A stretch of DNA of 64,000 nucleotides from JAHJQZ01 sp963667595 (GTDB lineage: Bacteria > Pseudomonadota > Alphaproteobacteria > Rhizobiales > Devosiaceae). The DNA lies in assembly GCA_963667595.2 (NCBI GenBank), contig CAXXWD010000001.1, positions 558,001 through 622,000 of the forward strand. Direction: 5' to 3'. Below the pieces are notes generated by a model. That model was not told where the DNA came from. It made no database searches and worked only from the letters and a program-made list of their open reading frames with translations. Positions 19,066 through 27,054 of this stretch are shown one piece after another. Position numbers and translations under genes: made by a program. The first letter of the stretch is position 1. The number at the start of each line of letters is the position of its first letter.

Positions 19066-19947
19066 TTACTTCGCCGCCGCCAGAAAGGCGTCCTTGTTGG
19101 CGACAAGGAAATCCTTGAGCGATTGCGGTATTTTGCCGGTCAGCGCTTCGATATCGCCCGTAACGATGTCGAGCCCGCCATTGCGGATATTGGTGCTCAT
19201 CGATACGAGAACCGGCACGACGAAATCGGGCATGCCGGCCTGTTTCAGCCCGTCGGCCGCCTGTTCGTCGCTGATGCCGATCACCGAAATGGACGTGCCG
19301 AAGACGGCGTTGGCCAGCGCCACCATCTCCGTATCGGAAAACGTCTCGGTTCCGGTCAGGGTATAGATCCGGTTTTCGTCACCCGCGTTGACAAGGGCCG
19401 CCGCCAGCGCTTCGGCATAAGCCTGGCGCGGGGCGTAGCTGACGCGGCCATCACCGGCGGAGGAAAAAAGCTGTCCGGCCTTGAGGGCGGTCGGCAGGCT
19501 CAGGAACAGGTTTTCCGCATACCAGCCATTGCGCAGGATGGTGTGGGCGACGCCGGAGGCGGCAATGAGTGCTTCGGTTTCGAAATGATCGGCACCAAAG
19601 GTCACCGGCACGCCCGCAATCCTGGGCAGCGAGGTATAAAGAATGTGACGCGCGCCAGCCGCTTTCGCCGCGGCAATCGCCGCGCCGTGCCGGCGAATGC
19701 GGTCGCCCAGATCGACGGAAATGATCGCGACACGATCGGCGCCGGCAAAGGCGTTAGCGAGCGTTTCTGGCGCGTTGAAGTCGCCCGCACGGACATCGAC
19801 GCCCTTTTGCGCATAACCGGAGAGCGTGTTGGGATCGCGGGTGACCGCGATGATGTCGGCGGGATCGGTCTTGCCCGAAGCGATGAGAGCATCGAGTGTC
19901 AGCCGCCCGAGATATCCGGAAGCACCGGTGAGCAGAAGCTTGGTCAT
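19066..19947 (-). CDS. NmrA/QorB-like NAD(P)H:quinone oxidoreductase
   Basis: A 293-aa atypical SDR with TGASGYLG at residues 7-14 binding NAD(P). The overall layout (TSLPR..GVPVTFGADHFETE, ILRNGWYAENLF) is that of QorB/NmrA-like quinone oxidoreductases. It is divergent from an HxlR regulator, an arrangement typical for redox- or electrophile-responsive quinone reductases. The pair share a 137-bp control region. Confidence 0.85.
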   Translation of the reverse strand: MTKLLLTGASGYLGRLTLDALIASGKTDPADIIAVTRDPNTLSGYAQKGVDVRAGDFNAPETLANAFAGADRVAIISVDLGDRIRRHGAAIAAAKAAGARHILYTSLPRIAGVPVTFGADHFETEALIAASGVAHTILRNGWYAENLFLSLPTALKAGQLFSSAGDGRVSYAPRQAYAEALAAALVNAGDENRIYTLTGTETFSDTEMVALANAVFGTSISVIGISDEQAADGLKQAGMPDFVVPVLVSMSTNIRNGGLDIVTGDIEALTGKIPQSLKDFLVANKDAFLAAAK

Positions 19948-20006
19948 GATCGTCCTTATGAGTTTTGTGAGGCCGCACCTTGTCTCGGCCGTGAATGGAA
20001 ATTATG

Positions 20007-20021
20007 GTCTCGAAAAGAGAC
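20007..20021. promoter_or_regulatory. Candidate HxlR operator
   Basis: Inverted repeat GTCTC-GAAAA-GAGAC in the 137-bp spacer between the qorB-like gene and the hxlR gene. Its size and position suit a dimeric winged-helix regulator controlling both promoters. Confidence 0.35.
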
Positions 20022-20084
20022 TAACGCTTATCTAGAGAGCTTGTCGCGCCTGTTAAAGACGGCAGGTCGAGGTAAGCTGGTTAC

Positions 20085-20492
20085 ATGAAAGGAACCGGGA
20101 TGGACCGGCAAACCGCCTCCGGCGCCCTCGATTTCGAGGCCGGAGTTGACGTGACGGAATGCCCCGTACGCGACGTGATCGACAAGATCTCCGGCAAGTG
20201 GTCGATACTCATGCTCTTGGCGCTGGCCAACGGGCCGGCCCGTTTCGGTGCGCTACGCCGCATGCTGCCGGATATCTCCCAGCGCATGCTAACCCAGACG
20301 CTGAGGGACCTGCAACGCGACGGCTATGTCGATCGCAAGGTCTTTCCCACCCAGCCGCCGAGCGTCGAGTATTCGCTGACCCCGCTGGGCCGGTCCTTTC
20401 TCGATCCGCTCCAAGGGCTGGTGGACTGGGCCAAGGCCCATCACGACGGTATTCGCAAGGCCCGAGCCGCGTTCAAAAGGGAAACGGGTTGA
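20085..20492 (+). CDS. HxlR-family transcriptional regulator
   Basis: A 135-aa winged-helix protein. CPVRDVIDKISGKWSIL is the hallmark HxlR start, with the conserved Cys that in many members senses redox or electrophiles. RFGALRRMLPDISQRML is the recognition region. ATG 20085 or 20100 are possible starts. It probably regulates itself and the divergent quinone reductase gene. Confidence 0.9.
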   Translation: MKGTGMDRQTASGALDFEAGVDVTECPVRDVIDKISGKWSILMLLALANGPARFGALRRMLPDISQRMLTQTLRDLQRDGYVDRKVFPTQPPSVEYSLTPLGRSFLDPLQGLVDWAKAHHDGIRKARAAFKRETG

Positions 20493-20504
20493 AAGGCGTC
20501 GTAC

Positions 20505-21107
20505 CTACCCGCACCAGGAGTGTTTCGAACCGTCCCAGACATGGGCCAACCCCTCGTCGACCAGCATCATGCCAAGCGAACGCCCGTTACGACTGAGAAT
20601 TCTGAGCTTGCGACCATAGACGTCCTCGTCGCGCGCGTAAGGCTCGACCACGAACGATCCCTGATTGAGCAGCGTGATCATCCTTTGCGTCGCCGCCTTG
20701 CCCAAAGCCAGTTCCTCGGAACAGGACGGCCTGGACACTTCCGGCGTGTCGATGTCGGCGATGCGGATCTTGCTGCCTTCGAGCCAGATCGTATCGCCGT
20801 CGACCACACAGGTGTAGCGCACCGATCCGATGCATTTGGAAAAATGCATGGCCGGCACGGACGAGGTCTGGAACAGGTTGAGGTCGCGCTGTTGCGCCGG
20901 AAAGAGCCGCACGAGCGTTCCCTCCGGCAAGACCGCGGCGACGATATAGGCGACAGAAAACAAGATGATCGCGACAAGCGGGAACTCCCAGCGTATCGTC
21001 GACAGACGTCGCCACAGGCTGCGTGTCCCGCCGCCACGATTTGAATCGTGATCGCGTTCGCGTAACCGCTCGTCCACGATCGTGGCGAATCTGACAATCC
21101 GTGCCAT
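20505..21107 (-). CDS. Membrane-anchored thermonuclease (SNase-like) family protein
   Basis: The 200-aa protein has one membrane helix (about residues 42-62) followed by a staphylococcal-nuclease-like OB-fold domain. It carries VVDGDTIWLEGSKIRIADID and TPEVSRPSC, then E-x-G spacing and Arg in YGRKLR, which match the Ca2+-binding and catalytic pattern. The nuclease domain should face the periplasm. It converges on the hxlR gene with 12 bases between them. Confidence 0.85.
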   Translation of the reverse strand: MARIVRFATIVDERLRERDHDSNRGGGTRSLWRRLSTIRWEFPLVAIILFSVAYIVAAVLPEGTLVRLFPAQQRDLNLFQTSSVPAMHFSKCIGSVRYTCVVDGDTIWLEGSKIRIADIDTPEVSRPSCSEELALGKAATQRMITLLNQGSFVVEPYARDEDVYGRKLRILSRNGRSLGMMLVDEGLAHVWDGSKHSWCG

Positions 21108-21327
21108 GTACGCCTTTTGAGCTTGCCCCCGTGAAAGACCACCTTCACCGCCCTGTCGGCAGGTTTCCAGCCGGATGAGTCCTTACGGTAAACTCCTGAT
21201 TAACGCGGTCGGCGTCAGGCTCGGTCAGCTTTTCACGGGGACTCGCTTTTCAAGCCTAAGGTGTTGTTTTGGCGCGGTTTCGGACGGATAGCCGAAATCC
21301 ATTTATCCTCGAAACGCTCTTGGGGGG

Positions 21328-21356
21328 ATGACAGACCGGCAGGTCTGGGCTATGAA
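21328..21356 (+). promoter_or_regulatory. Candidate promoter of the DAHP synthase leader
   Basis: ATGACA (21328-21333, five of six to the -35 consensus), a 17-base spacer, and TATGAA (21351-21356, four of six to the -10). Transcription would start about 21363, which is the A of the leader-peptide ATG, making that peptide leaderless. Confidence 0.4.
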
Positions 21357-21362
21357 ACCGGC

Positions 21363-21446
21363 ATGACCCACACCGCCGCCACGTTCTATTTTTGGTATTT
21401 TAGCGATCCGATGCCGCTGGCGGACGGAGGGGTGCCTGTTATTTAA
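21363..21446 (+). CDS. Aromatic-rich leader peptide of the DAHP synthase attenuator
   Basis: A 27-codon open frame encodes MTHTAATFYFWYFSDPM and ten more residues. Codons 8-13 (21384-21401) are Phe-Tyr-Phe-Trp-Tyr-Phe, a run expected only by selection upstream of an aromatic amino-acid gene. It is followed by a terminator and the gene for the first enzyme of aromatic biosynthesis. The frame runs on upstream, but no good ribosome site precedes the ATG, consistent with leaderless translation as known for S. meliloti trpL. The peptide is expected to act only by ribosome stalling when charged aromatic tRNAs are scarce. Confidence 0.7.
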   Translation: MTHTAATFYFWYFSDPMPLADGGVPVI

Positions 21447-21493
21447 AAACGACGCACAAACCGAACCAAACCACCGCCAGCTCCCCTGGCGGT
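21376..21493 (+). promoter_or_regulatory. Alternative RNA helices of an aromatic attenuator
   Basis: Four complementary segments are visible. Segment 1 is CCGCCA 21376-21381, within the leader peptide. Segment 2 is GCTGGCGG 21416-21423. Segment 3 is ACCGCCAGC 21473-21481. Segment 4 is CTGGCGGT 21486-21493. Segments 1:2, 2:3 (eight perfect pairs) and 3:4 (eight perfect pairs) are mutually exclusive. A ribosome stalled on 21384-21401 would cover segment 1 and favour the 2:3 antiterminator. Confidence 0.65.
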
Positions 21494-21499
21494 TTTTTT
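21473..21499 (+). terminator. Rho-independent terminator (attenuator)
   Basis: Perfect 8-bp stem ACCGCCAG/CTGGCGGT with loop CTCCC, followed by seven T. It lies 37 bases before the DAHP synthase start and after the leader peptide, so it would end transcription before the gene. Confidence 0.8.
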
Positions 21500-21535
21500 A
21501 TGCCGCCGGCCGGGACCAGAAGAAGGAAGCTTCCG

Positions 21536-22630
21536 ATGACGTCCACAACCGACGACCTTCGCATTACCGAACTCAGCGAGCTTGTCGAACCGCAACGCGT
21601 GATGGCCGAATTCGTCCGCACCGCTGAGGCCACGCGGACCGTCACGTCCACCCGCGCTGCCATTCACGACATTCTTCACGCTCAGGACGATCGGCTGATC
21701 GCCATTGTCGGGCCCTGCTCCATCCACGACCCCAAGGCCGCGCTCGATTATGCCAACCGGCTCGCCGACATTCGCGAAAGGCTGAAGGACCGGCTCGAAA
21801 TCGTCATGCGCGTCTATTTCGAAAAGCCGCGCACCACCGTGGGCTGGAAGGGGCTGATCAACGATCCCCGGCTCGACCACAGTTACGACATCAACACCGG
21901 ATTGCGGCTCGCCCGCGAGCTTTTGGTCGCGATCAACGGTCTCGGCGTCCCCGCCGCCGTCGAGTTCCTCGACATGACGACGCCGCAATATTTCGCCGAT
22001 CTGGTCGCCTGGGGCGCGATCGGCGCCCGCACCACCGAAAGCCAGGTCCATCGCGAACTGGCATCGGGCCTTTCCTGTCCCGTCGGATTCAAGAACGGCA
22101 CATCGGGCAATGTCCGCATCGCCATTGATGCGGTGCAGAGTGCGTCCCACCCCCACCGTTTCCTGGCGGTCACCAAATCGGGCAAGGCCGGCATCGCCGC
22201 GACGGCCGGCAACGTGGACTGCCACATCATTTTAAGAGGCGGCACCGTGCCGAACTACGGTGCCGAAAGCGTCGCCCATGCCTGTTCCTTATTGGCCGAG
22301 GCCGGCGAACGCGAAGCGGTGATGATCGATGCCAGCCATGCCAATTCGGAAAAGCACTACGAGAACCAGCCCAAGGTCTTTGCCGACATTTCCCGCCAAA
22401 TTGCTGGCGGCGAGACGCGCATCGTCGGCGTCATGGCCGAAAGCAATATCGTCGCCGGCCGACAGGACCTTGTGCCGGGCACCCCGCTCACCTACGGACA
22501 ATCGATCACCGATGCCTGCGTCGACTGGCCGACCACCGTCGCCATGCTCGACAGGCTGGCCGATGCAGTCGCGGCGCGCCGGGTGACGGGTGCGCGGAAC
22601 CAGGAGGCACTTGAAGAAATCGGCAAGTAA
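21536..22630 (+). CDS. aroG: 3-deoxy-7-phosphoheptulonate (DAHP) synthase, class I AroFGH type
   Basis: Condenses phosphoenolpyruvate and erythrose 4-phosphate in the first step of aromatic amino-acid biosynthesis. The 364-aa protein has the class I signatures: IVGPCSIHD (metal Cys), the MRVYFEKPRTTVGWKG segment that binds substrate, and DASHANSEK near the C-terminal metal site. ATG 21536 has AAGGAAG six bases upstream. Expression is probably controlled by the attenuator at 21363-21499. Which aromatic amino acid, if any, inhibits the enzyme cannot be read from the sequence. Confidence 0.95.
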   Translation: MTSTTDDLRITELSELVEPQRVMAEFVRTAEATRTVTSTRAAIHDILHAQDDRLIAIVGPCSIHDPKAALDYANRLADIRERLKDRLEIVMRVYFEKPRTTVGWKGLINDPRLDHSYDINTGLRLARELLVAINGLGVPAAVEFLDMTTPQYFADLVAWGAIGARTTESQVHRELASGLSCPVGFKNGTSGNVRIAIDAVQSASHPHRFLAVTKSGKAGIAATAGNVDCHIILRGGTVPNYGAESVAHACSLLAEAGEREAVMIDASHANSEKHYENQPKVFADISRQIAGGETRIVGVMAESNIVAGRQDLVPGTPLTYGQSITDACVDWPTTVAMLDRLADAVAARRVTGARNQEALEEIGK

Positions 22631-22658
22631 ATTCCAAACCGTATTCGGATGTCGTCAC

Positions 22659-22690
22659 GGGAAAGAGGCAGGCTGTCTTGCCTTTTTCCC
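22659..22690 (+). terminator. Terminator-like hairpin after aroG
   Basis: A 12-bp stem with one G-T pair (22659-22670 with 22679-22690) and an eight-base loop. The T-rich stretch is inside the right arm and not after it, so termination efficiency is uncertain. Confidence 0.5.
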
Positions 22691-22778
22691 GATCCGCTCA
22701 AACTCCTGCGTAGAATCCCGCGTACCGTCCTCCCCTTCCAGTGCCTATACTCTTTTCAGGTACAAGGGAGATGCAGGC

Positions 22779-23048
22779 ATGAAACGCGTCGTCTTGCCTT
22801 TTGTTCTGGGTGTTCTTTTCTGCTTGCCCGTCAATGGCGGCGAATTCGGCCTGTCGATGGCAATCCCCGGCATCGCGCCACCGGAGATCAGCTTGCAGGT
22901 GGCGGCATCCCTCTCCTGTTCGCCGCGCAAGACCTGCAAGAAAATCCGGTCCTGCAATGACGCCTATTGGTACTTGTACAATTGTTCCTGGGGCGGGCGC
23001 CTGGACGGCGACAACGACGGTGTGCCCTGCGAAAGCCTTTGCAGATAG
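22779..23048 (+). CDS. Secreted Excalibur-domain protein
   Basis: An 89-aa protein with a signal peptide (residues 1-20) and a C-terminal Excalibur calcium-binding domain: CSPRKTCKKIRSC, then YLYNC, then LDGDNDGVPCESLC. The acidic DGDNDG loop is the EF-hand-like calcium site. AAGGGAG lies eight bases before ATG 22779. Excalibur domains often accompany SNase-like nucleases, and one such gene lies 1.7 kb upstream, though not adjacent. Confidence 0.85.
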   Translation: MKRVVLPFVLGVLFCLPVNGGEFGLSMAIPGIAPPEISLQVAASLSCSPRKTCKKIRSCNDAYWYLYNCSWGGRLDGDNDGVPCESLCR

Positions 23049-23068
23049 AGCGGCGGGCGGATAGGCGT

Positions 23069-23096
23069 CCGCTCCGGGGAAGCTTCCCCGGAGCGG
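23069..23096. terminator. Perfect palindrome between convergent genes
   Basis: 14-bp arms without a loop (23069-23082 and 23083-23096), GC-rich, placed 20 bases after the Excalibur gene and 15 bases past the end of the facing esterase gene. It could terminate transcription from both sides, although no T-run is present. Confidence 0.5.
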
Positions 23097-23111
23097 CGGT
23101 GAAAGGTCCTG

Positions 23112-24176
23112 TCAATCGAACTTCAGGTTCTTGCCGAAGAACGGCATGACGTGATCCTGAATCCGGAAGGCCACGTTGCTGGTATGTGTGCCTTCATAGA
23201 CCTCGAAGACGTGCGGGATGCCGTAACCGGTCAGCACGCCGTCGATGACGCTCATGCCTTCCAGATTGCCGTTGTCCTTATTGCCGACATCAAGCTGGAT
23301 AGCGCTGTAGCGTTCGAGCTGGTCGATATACTGGTCAATGAAAACCCGCGGCGCATTGGCGTGCCATTTTTCGACGATCGTTTCGTCGAGGACACCGTTT
23401 TTATAGGGCAGGTCGAGGTAAAGCGGCGGGTTCTGCGGGTTCGGCGAGAACGCTGCGGCCTTGGCCAGGGTCGCCAAATAGGGGAAGATCGGCATGTCTA
23501 CGGCATCGCCCGGTCCGGACATGGCTTCGATGGTGGCGACATCCTCATCGCTCAGATCGATGACGCTGGTGATGCCACCGCCACCGCCGCTCATCACGTA
23601 GAGCGCGCCGAAGACATCGGCATGCTTCAACCCGATGCGCAGGGCGCCGTACCCACCCATCGAATGACCGACCAGACCCCGGCTCTCACGCGTCGGAAGG
23701 GTCCGGTAATGAGCATCGATATAGGCGACCAGATCTTCAAAGATGAAGGCCTCGAAATTGCCGGTCGTCTTCGAACTCGCATAGAGCGAACCGAAATAGG
23801 CGTTCTTCGAGGTCGGGAAGACGACGATCATTTCCGGCGTGCCGAGAGCGAACGCGCCTTCGATGGTCTGGGGCGCATGGATTTCGAGCATCCATTGCGG
23901 CGCGCTGATGGAGAACCCGTGCAGGGCATAAACGACCGGATAGCGACGATCCGGTTCGCTTTCATAGCTCGGCGGCAAAACCACCATGACCTGACGATCC
24001 GCGCTTTCACCCATGAGATTGCCCTCGATGGCGGGCGAATGAACCGCAATCTCCTCGACGGTTGTCGCCGCCGCTCCCGCAACGGGATCCGGGCTGTTGG
24101 TTTCCACTTGTGCACAAACGGGTTGAGCCAGAGCCAAACCAAGGCCAGTCGCCAGAATAAGCGGGGAAATCCGCAT
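23112..24176 (-). CDS. Secreted esterase (esterase D/antigen 85-like alpha/beta hydrolase)
   Basis: A signal peptide (residues 1-23, ending VCAQ) leads a 354-aa alpha/beta hydrolase. The nucleophile is Ser172 in VGHSMGGYGALR, and the oxyanion region is YALHGFSISAPQW. The final His is in YEGTHTSNVAF. ATG 24176 is preceded by GGAGGAGGAAACG, a strong ribosome site; an in-frame start at 24209 is weaker. It is not closely similar to the cytoplasmic paralogue pair at 7-10 kb. Substrate unknown. Confidence 0.85.
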   Translation of the reverse strand: MRISPLILATGLGLALAQPVCAQVETNSPDPVAGAAATTVEEIAVHSPAIEGNLMGESADRQVMVVLPPSYESEPDRRYPVVYALHGFSISAPQWMLEIHAPQTIEGAFALGTPEMIVVFPTSKNAYFGSLYASSKTTGNFEAFIFEDLVAYIDAHYRTLPTRESRGLVGHSMGGYGALRIGLKHADVFGALYVMSGGGGGITSVIDLSDEDVATIEAMSGPGDAVDMPIFPYLATLAKAAAFSPNPQNPPLYLDLPYKNGVLDETIVEKWHANAPRVFIDQYIDQLERYSAIQLDVGNKDNGNLEGMSVIDGVLTGYGIPHVFEVYEGTHTSNVAFRIQDHVMPFFGKNLKFD

Positions 24177-24390
24177 CGTTTCCTCCTCCGTTTTTTGTTT
24201 TGCCGGCATGGACCGGACACAGGTATCCGTATCTGAATACCAGATATATATCGTACCATCCGGATCAAACCCGGTTCAATCGCCCTTTTCCCGATGATCA
24301 CCGAAACCGGGCGGGTTCTCCCTGGCCGGCGGGTGGCGGCCCCTCACGTTTCCCCTTGACGTCCTTCTCGCCTTCCTGTTCGGTTCCGCC

Positions 24391-24972
24391 ATGACCGATG
24401 CGCCCAAATCGCTGTCCCTGCCGAACCTGTTGACCGTTCTGAGGATCCTCGCCATCCCGGTCATCATCGTTCTGGTTCTGCCCGGCCCCGGGCTCCTGCG
24501 CACCATTGCCCTGGTGCTCTACATCCTTGCTGCCATTACCGATTTCTTTGACGGGATGCTGGCGCGAATGATGAACGAAGTGTCCCCGCTCGGCCGCATG
24601 CTCGACCCCGTCGCCGACAAGCTCCTGGTCGGCGCGCTGATCGTCACCTTCGCCTGGGACCACACCTTTTCGCTGTTCGACCTGATCCCGGCCATCGCCA
24701 TCCTTTTGCGCGAAATCTTCGTTTCCGGTCTCAGGGAATTCATGGGCACCCAGAACGTCATCCTGCATGTCTCGAAACTGGCCAAGTACAAGACGACAGT
24801 GCAGCTCATCGCGCTCGGCATCTGCATGGCCGAACCGATGGCCCCCGAAATCCGCCTGATCTCCGACGCCGTACTCTGGCTCGCCGCCCTTCTGACGCTA
24901 TGGACCGGCTGGAGCTACTGGCAGGGCGCCTGGAAGATCATGAATTCGACACCCGCCCCGGACGCCGAATGA
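24391..24972 (+). CDS. pgsA: CDP-diacylglycerol-glycerol-3-phosphate 3-phosphatidyltransferase
   Basis: Inner-membrane enzyme making phosphatidylglycerol phosphate, the committed step to phosphatidylglycerol and cardiolipin. The CDP-alcohol phosphatidyltransferase motif D-x2-DG-x2-AR-x8-G-x3-D-x3-D is complete in DFFDGMLARMM through GRMLDPVAD. 193 aa with about five membrane segments. Its stop overlaps the moaD start (ATGA). Confidence 0.93.
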   Translation: MTDAPKSLSLPNLLTVLRILAIPVIIVLVLPGPGLLRTIALVLYILAAITDFFDGMLARMMNEVSPLGRMLDPVADKLLVGALIVTFAWDHTFSLFDLIPAIAILLREIFVSGLREFMGTQNVILHVSKLAKYKTTVQLIALGICMAEPMAPEIRLISDAVLWLAALLTLWTGWSYWQGAWKIMNSTPAPDAE

Positions 24973-25220
24973 GGATTCTTTATTTCGCCTGGTTGCGCGA
25001 GCGGCTCGACCGGGGCGCGGAAGAAGTCGCCTTGCCGCCGGAGGTCGCAACCGTTTCGGACCTGATCGACTGGCTCGCCGCGCGCGAGGAAGCGGCCGCC
25101 CTCGCCTTCGAAAACCGTGCGGTCATCAAGGCCGCCGTCGACGAGGAAATCGTTCCGCTCGACACGCCACTTGGCGCGGCAAAAACCGTGGCGCTGTTTC
25201 CCCCGATGACGGGGGGCTGA
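24969..25220 (+). CDS. moaD: Molybdopterin synthase small subunit
   Basis: An 83-aa ubiquitin-fold sulfur carrier ending in the essential Gly-Gly (FPPMTGG). The thiocarboxylated C-terminus supplies sulfur to MoaE in molybdopterin synthesis. It starts at ATG 24969 within the pgsA stop and is followed by moaE after 79 bases. Confidence 0.93.
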   Translation: MRILYFAWLRERLDRGAEEVALPPEVATVSDLIDWLAAREEAAALAFENRAVIKAAVDEEIVPLDTPLGAAKTVALFPPMTGG

Positions 25221-25299
25221 GACTAGGTTTCGACGCGAAGCCTTTTCCCCCTCCCCATCAAGGAAAGGGAGAACCGTGCGAACGCCCCTGGAGCGCCCT

Positions 25300-25726
25300 A
25301 TGTTCGTCCGCCTGCAATCCGAACCGTTCGATCCCGGCGCCGAAACCAATAGCTTTGTGGGTAATCGGCCGCGAGGCGGGCGCTTTGGTCAGTTTCGTCG
25401 GCACGGTGCGTTCGACCCCCGAGGTCCCGGTCGAAAGCCTGACGCTCGAACACTACCCGGCGCTGGCGCAAAAACAGATCGAGCGCTTTGCCGACGAAGC
25501 CGTAACCCGTTTCGGGCTTGTCGATCTCGGCGTCATCCATCGTTTCGGCACGCTCCGGCCCGGCGAGGTGATCGTCATGGTGCTGGCCCTGGCCGGTCAC
25601 CGACAGGCCGCGTTCGATGGCGCCAGTTATGTCATGGACTGGCTCAAGACCGATGCCCCGTTCTGGAAACGCGAAACGGGACCGGAGGGCGCGCGCTGGG
25701 TGGCCTGCCAAAACGGAAGACGATAA
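25300..25726 (+). pseudogene. moaE: Molybdopterin synthase catalytic subunit, N-terminally frameshifted
   Basis: GGAG lies six bases before ATG 25300, which opens the typical MoaE start MFVRLQSEPFDPGAETNSF. The frame is then lost and continues one base out as VIGREAGALVSFVGTVRS. Removing one G from the GGG at 25359-25361 restores a full MoaE of about 141 residues. The rest is intact, with AGHRQAAFDGASYVMDWLK and PFWKRE carrying conserved catalytic residues. Restart at TTG 25355 would give a protein lacking the N-terminal strand. A sequencing error in the G-run or a genuine recent mutation both fit. Confidence 0.8.
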
Positions 25727-26033
25727 TGCGCGGAACCGCTGGAACGAGTGAGCGCTACGACGCGTCGTCCCGAAAATTGGCGAACAGGACCACGTCGCTC
25801 TCGAACAGGCCGAGCGAACGGTAAAAAAACCGCGGGCCTCGACGGGAAGGATTTCAACGGTCATTTTTGCCCCAACGTCAAAAGCAGAAACAAAACATCG
25901 TGCGCCAAAACGAGCATCGGTTTTCAGTCGAAACCGGTGCGATCCCAGACCGATGGAGCAGCGCGGTGATCCCATGTGATCGCGCGCCGCTCCAGCATGT
26001 CTTTGTTCAAAGGCGCCACGGCTGAACGCCGCG
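25727..26033. other. Intergenic region between moaE and ilvE
   Basis: No convincing gene. A minus-strand frame starting at ATG 25864 (GGGG six bases upstream) would encode a 36-residue peptide ending at 25755 only if the seven-A run on the plus strand near 25823-25829 had eight A. No domain is recognised. Confidence 0.4.
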
Positions 26034-26924
26034 TTATTCCGCCGCTGCCGTGTTCGGCTGTACCGCTGTCATATAGGCGTCGAGCAAGCTCTGGCAGGCC
26101 TCGCCCGGGGTGAACGCATAGTCCCCGATGGCGCGAACGGGGGTGACTTCGGCGGCCGTTCCGGTCAAAAAGCACTCGTCGAAGCCGGCGAGTTCCTCGG
26201 GCTTCACATGCCGTTCGGTCACGCTATAGCCTTTCTGTTTCGCCAGTCCGATTACGGTTTGGCGGGTGATGCCATTGAGAAAACAATCCGGCTCGGGCGT
26301 AACGATATCCCTGGACTTAACGAAGAAGATGTTCGCCCCGGTCGACTCGGCGACATAGCCGCGATAATCAAGCATCAGCGAATCGTCGTAGCCGGCGGCA
26401 ATGGCGGCGTCCTTGGAAAGGGTGCAGATCATATAAAGACCCGCCGCCTTGGCGTGGCTGGGAATGGTCTCCGGCGATGGCCGCTTCCATTTCGACCAGT
26501 TGAGCGCAATGCCCCTCAAACGCTGTTCGCGGCTGAAATAGCTCGGCCAGTCCCAGGCAGCAATGGCGACATGCGCCCTGGTGCCCCGCGCGCTGACGCC
26601 CAGTACTTCCGAACCGCGCCAGGCGACCGGCCGCATATAGGCGTTGGTCAAGCCATTGCGATCGAGCACCTCGCGGCAGGCCTCGCCGATTTGTCCGGCC
26701 GTGTAGCTGAGATCGAAATCGAGCAGGGCGGCGGAGCGAATCAAGCGTTCCGAATGCTCCTGAAGCTTGAAGACCTCACCGCCATAGGCGCGCTGGCCCT
26801 CGAATACGCTGCTCGCATAATGCAAGCCGTGCGTCAGAACATGCACGCGCGCGTCTTTCCACGGAACCATTTTGCCATCGTACCAGATCCAGCCATCGCG
26901 CTGGTCCATTGGCAAACCTGCCAT
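26034..26924 (-). CDS. ilvE: Branched-chain amino-acid aminotransferase
   Basis: A fold-type IV PLP enzyme that interconverts Leu, Ile and Val with their 2-oxo acids. Lys159 in SHAKAAGLYM is the Schiff-base lysine and Glu194 in VAESTGANIF is the pyridine-nitrogen partner. HGLHYASSVFEGQRAY and FLNGITRQTVI are standard family blocks. 296 aa, normal length. AAAGGAG lies about nine bases before ATG 26924. It is divergent from marR. Confidence 0.93.
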   Translation of the reverse strand: MAGLPMDQRDGWIWYDGKMVPWKDARVHVLTHGLHYASSVFEGQRAYGGEVFKLQEHSERLIRSAALLDFDLSYTAGQIGEACREVLDRNGLTNAYMRPVAWRGSEVLGVSARGTRAHVAIAAWDWPSYFSREQRLRGIALNWSKWKRPSPETIPSHAKAAGLYMICTLSKDAAIAAGYDDSLMLDYRGYVAESTGANIFFVKSRDIVTPEPDCFLNGITRQTVIGLAKQKGYSVTERHVKPEELAGFDECFLTGTAAEVTPVRAIGDYAFTPGEACQSLLDAYMTAVQPNTAAAE

Positions 26925-27054
26925 TTCGCTCTTCTCCTTTGTGGTCGTACTGGATGGCGATCAGGCGGAGATCCCCATCGTGCCTCACCATGTGCACTTG
27001 GCAAATCCGGAAGGCTCTGGGATAAGACCGTCATGAAAAACCGATGGGGCAACA

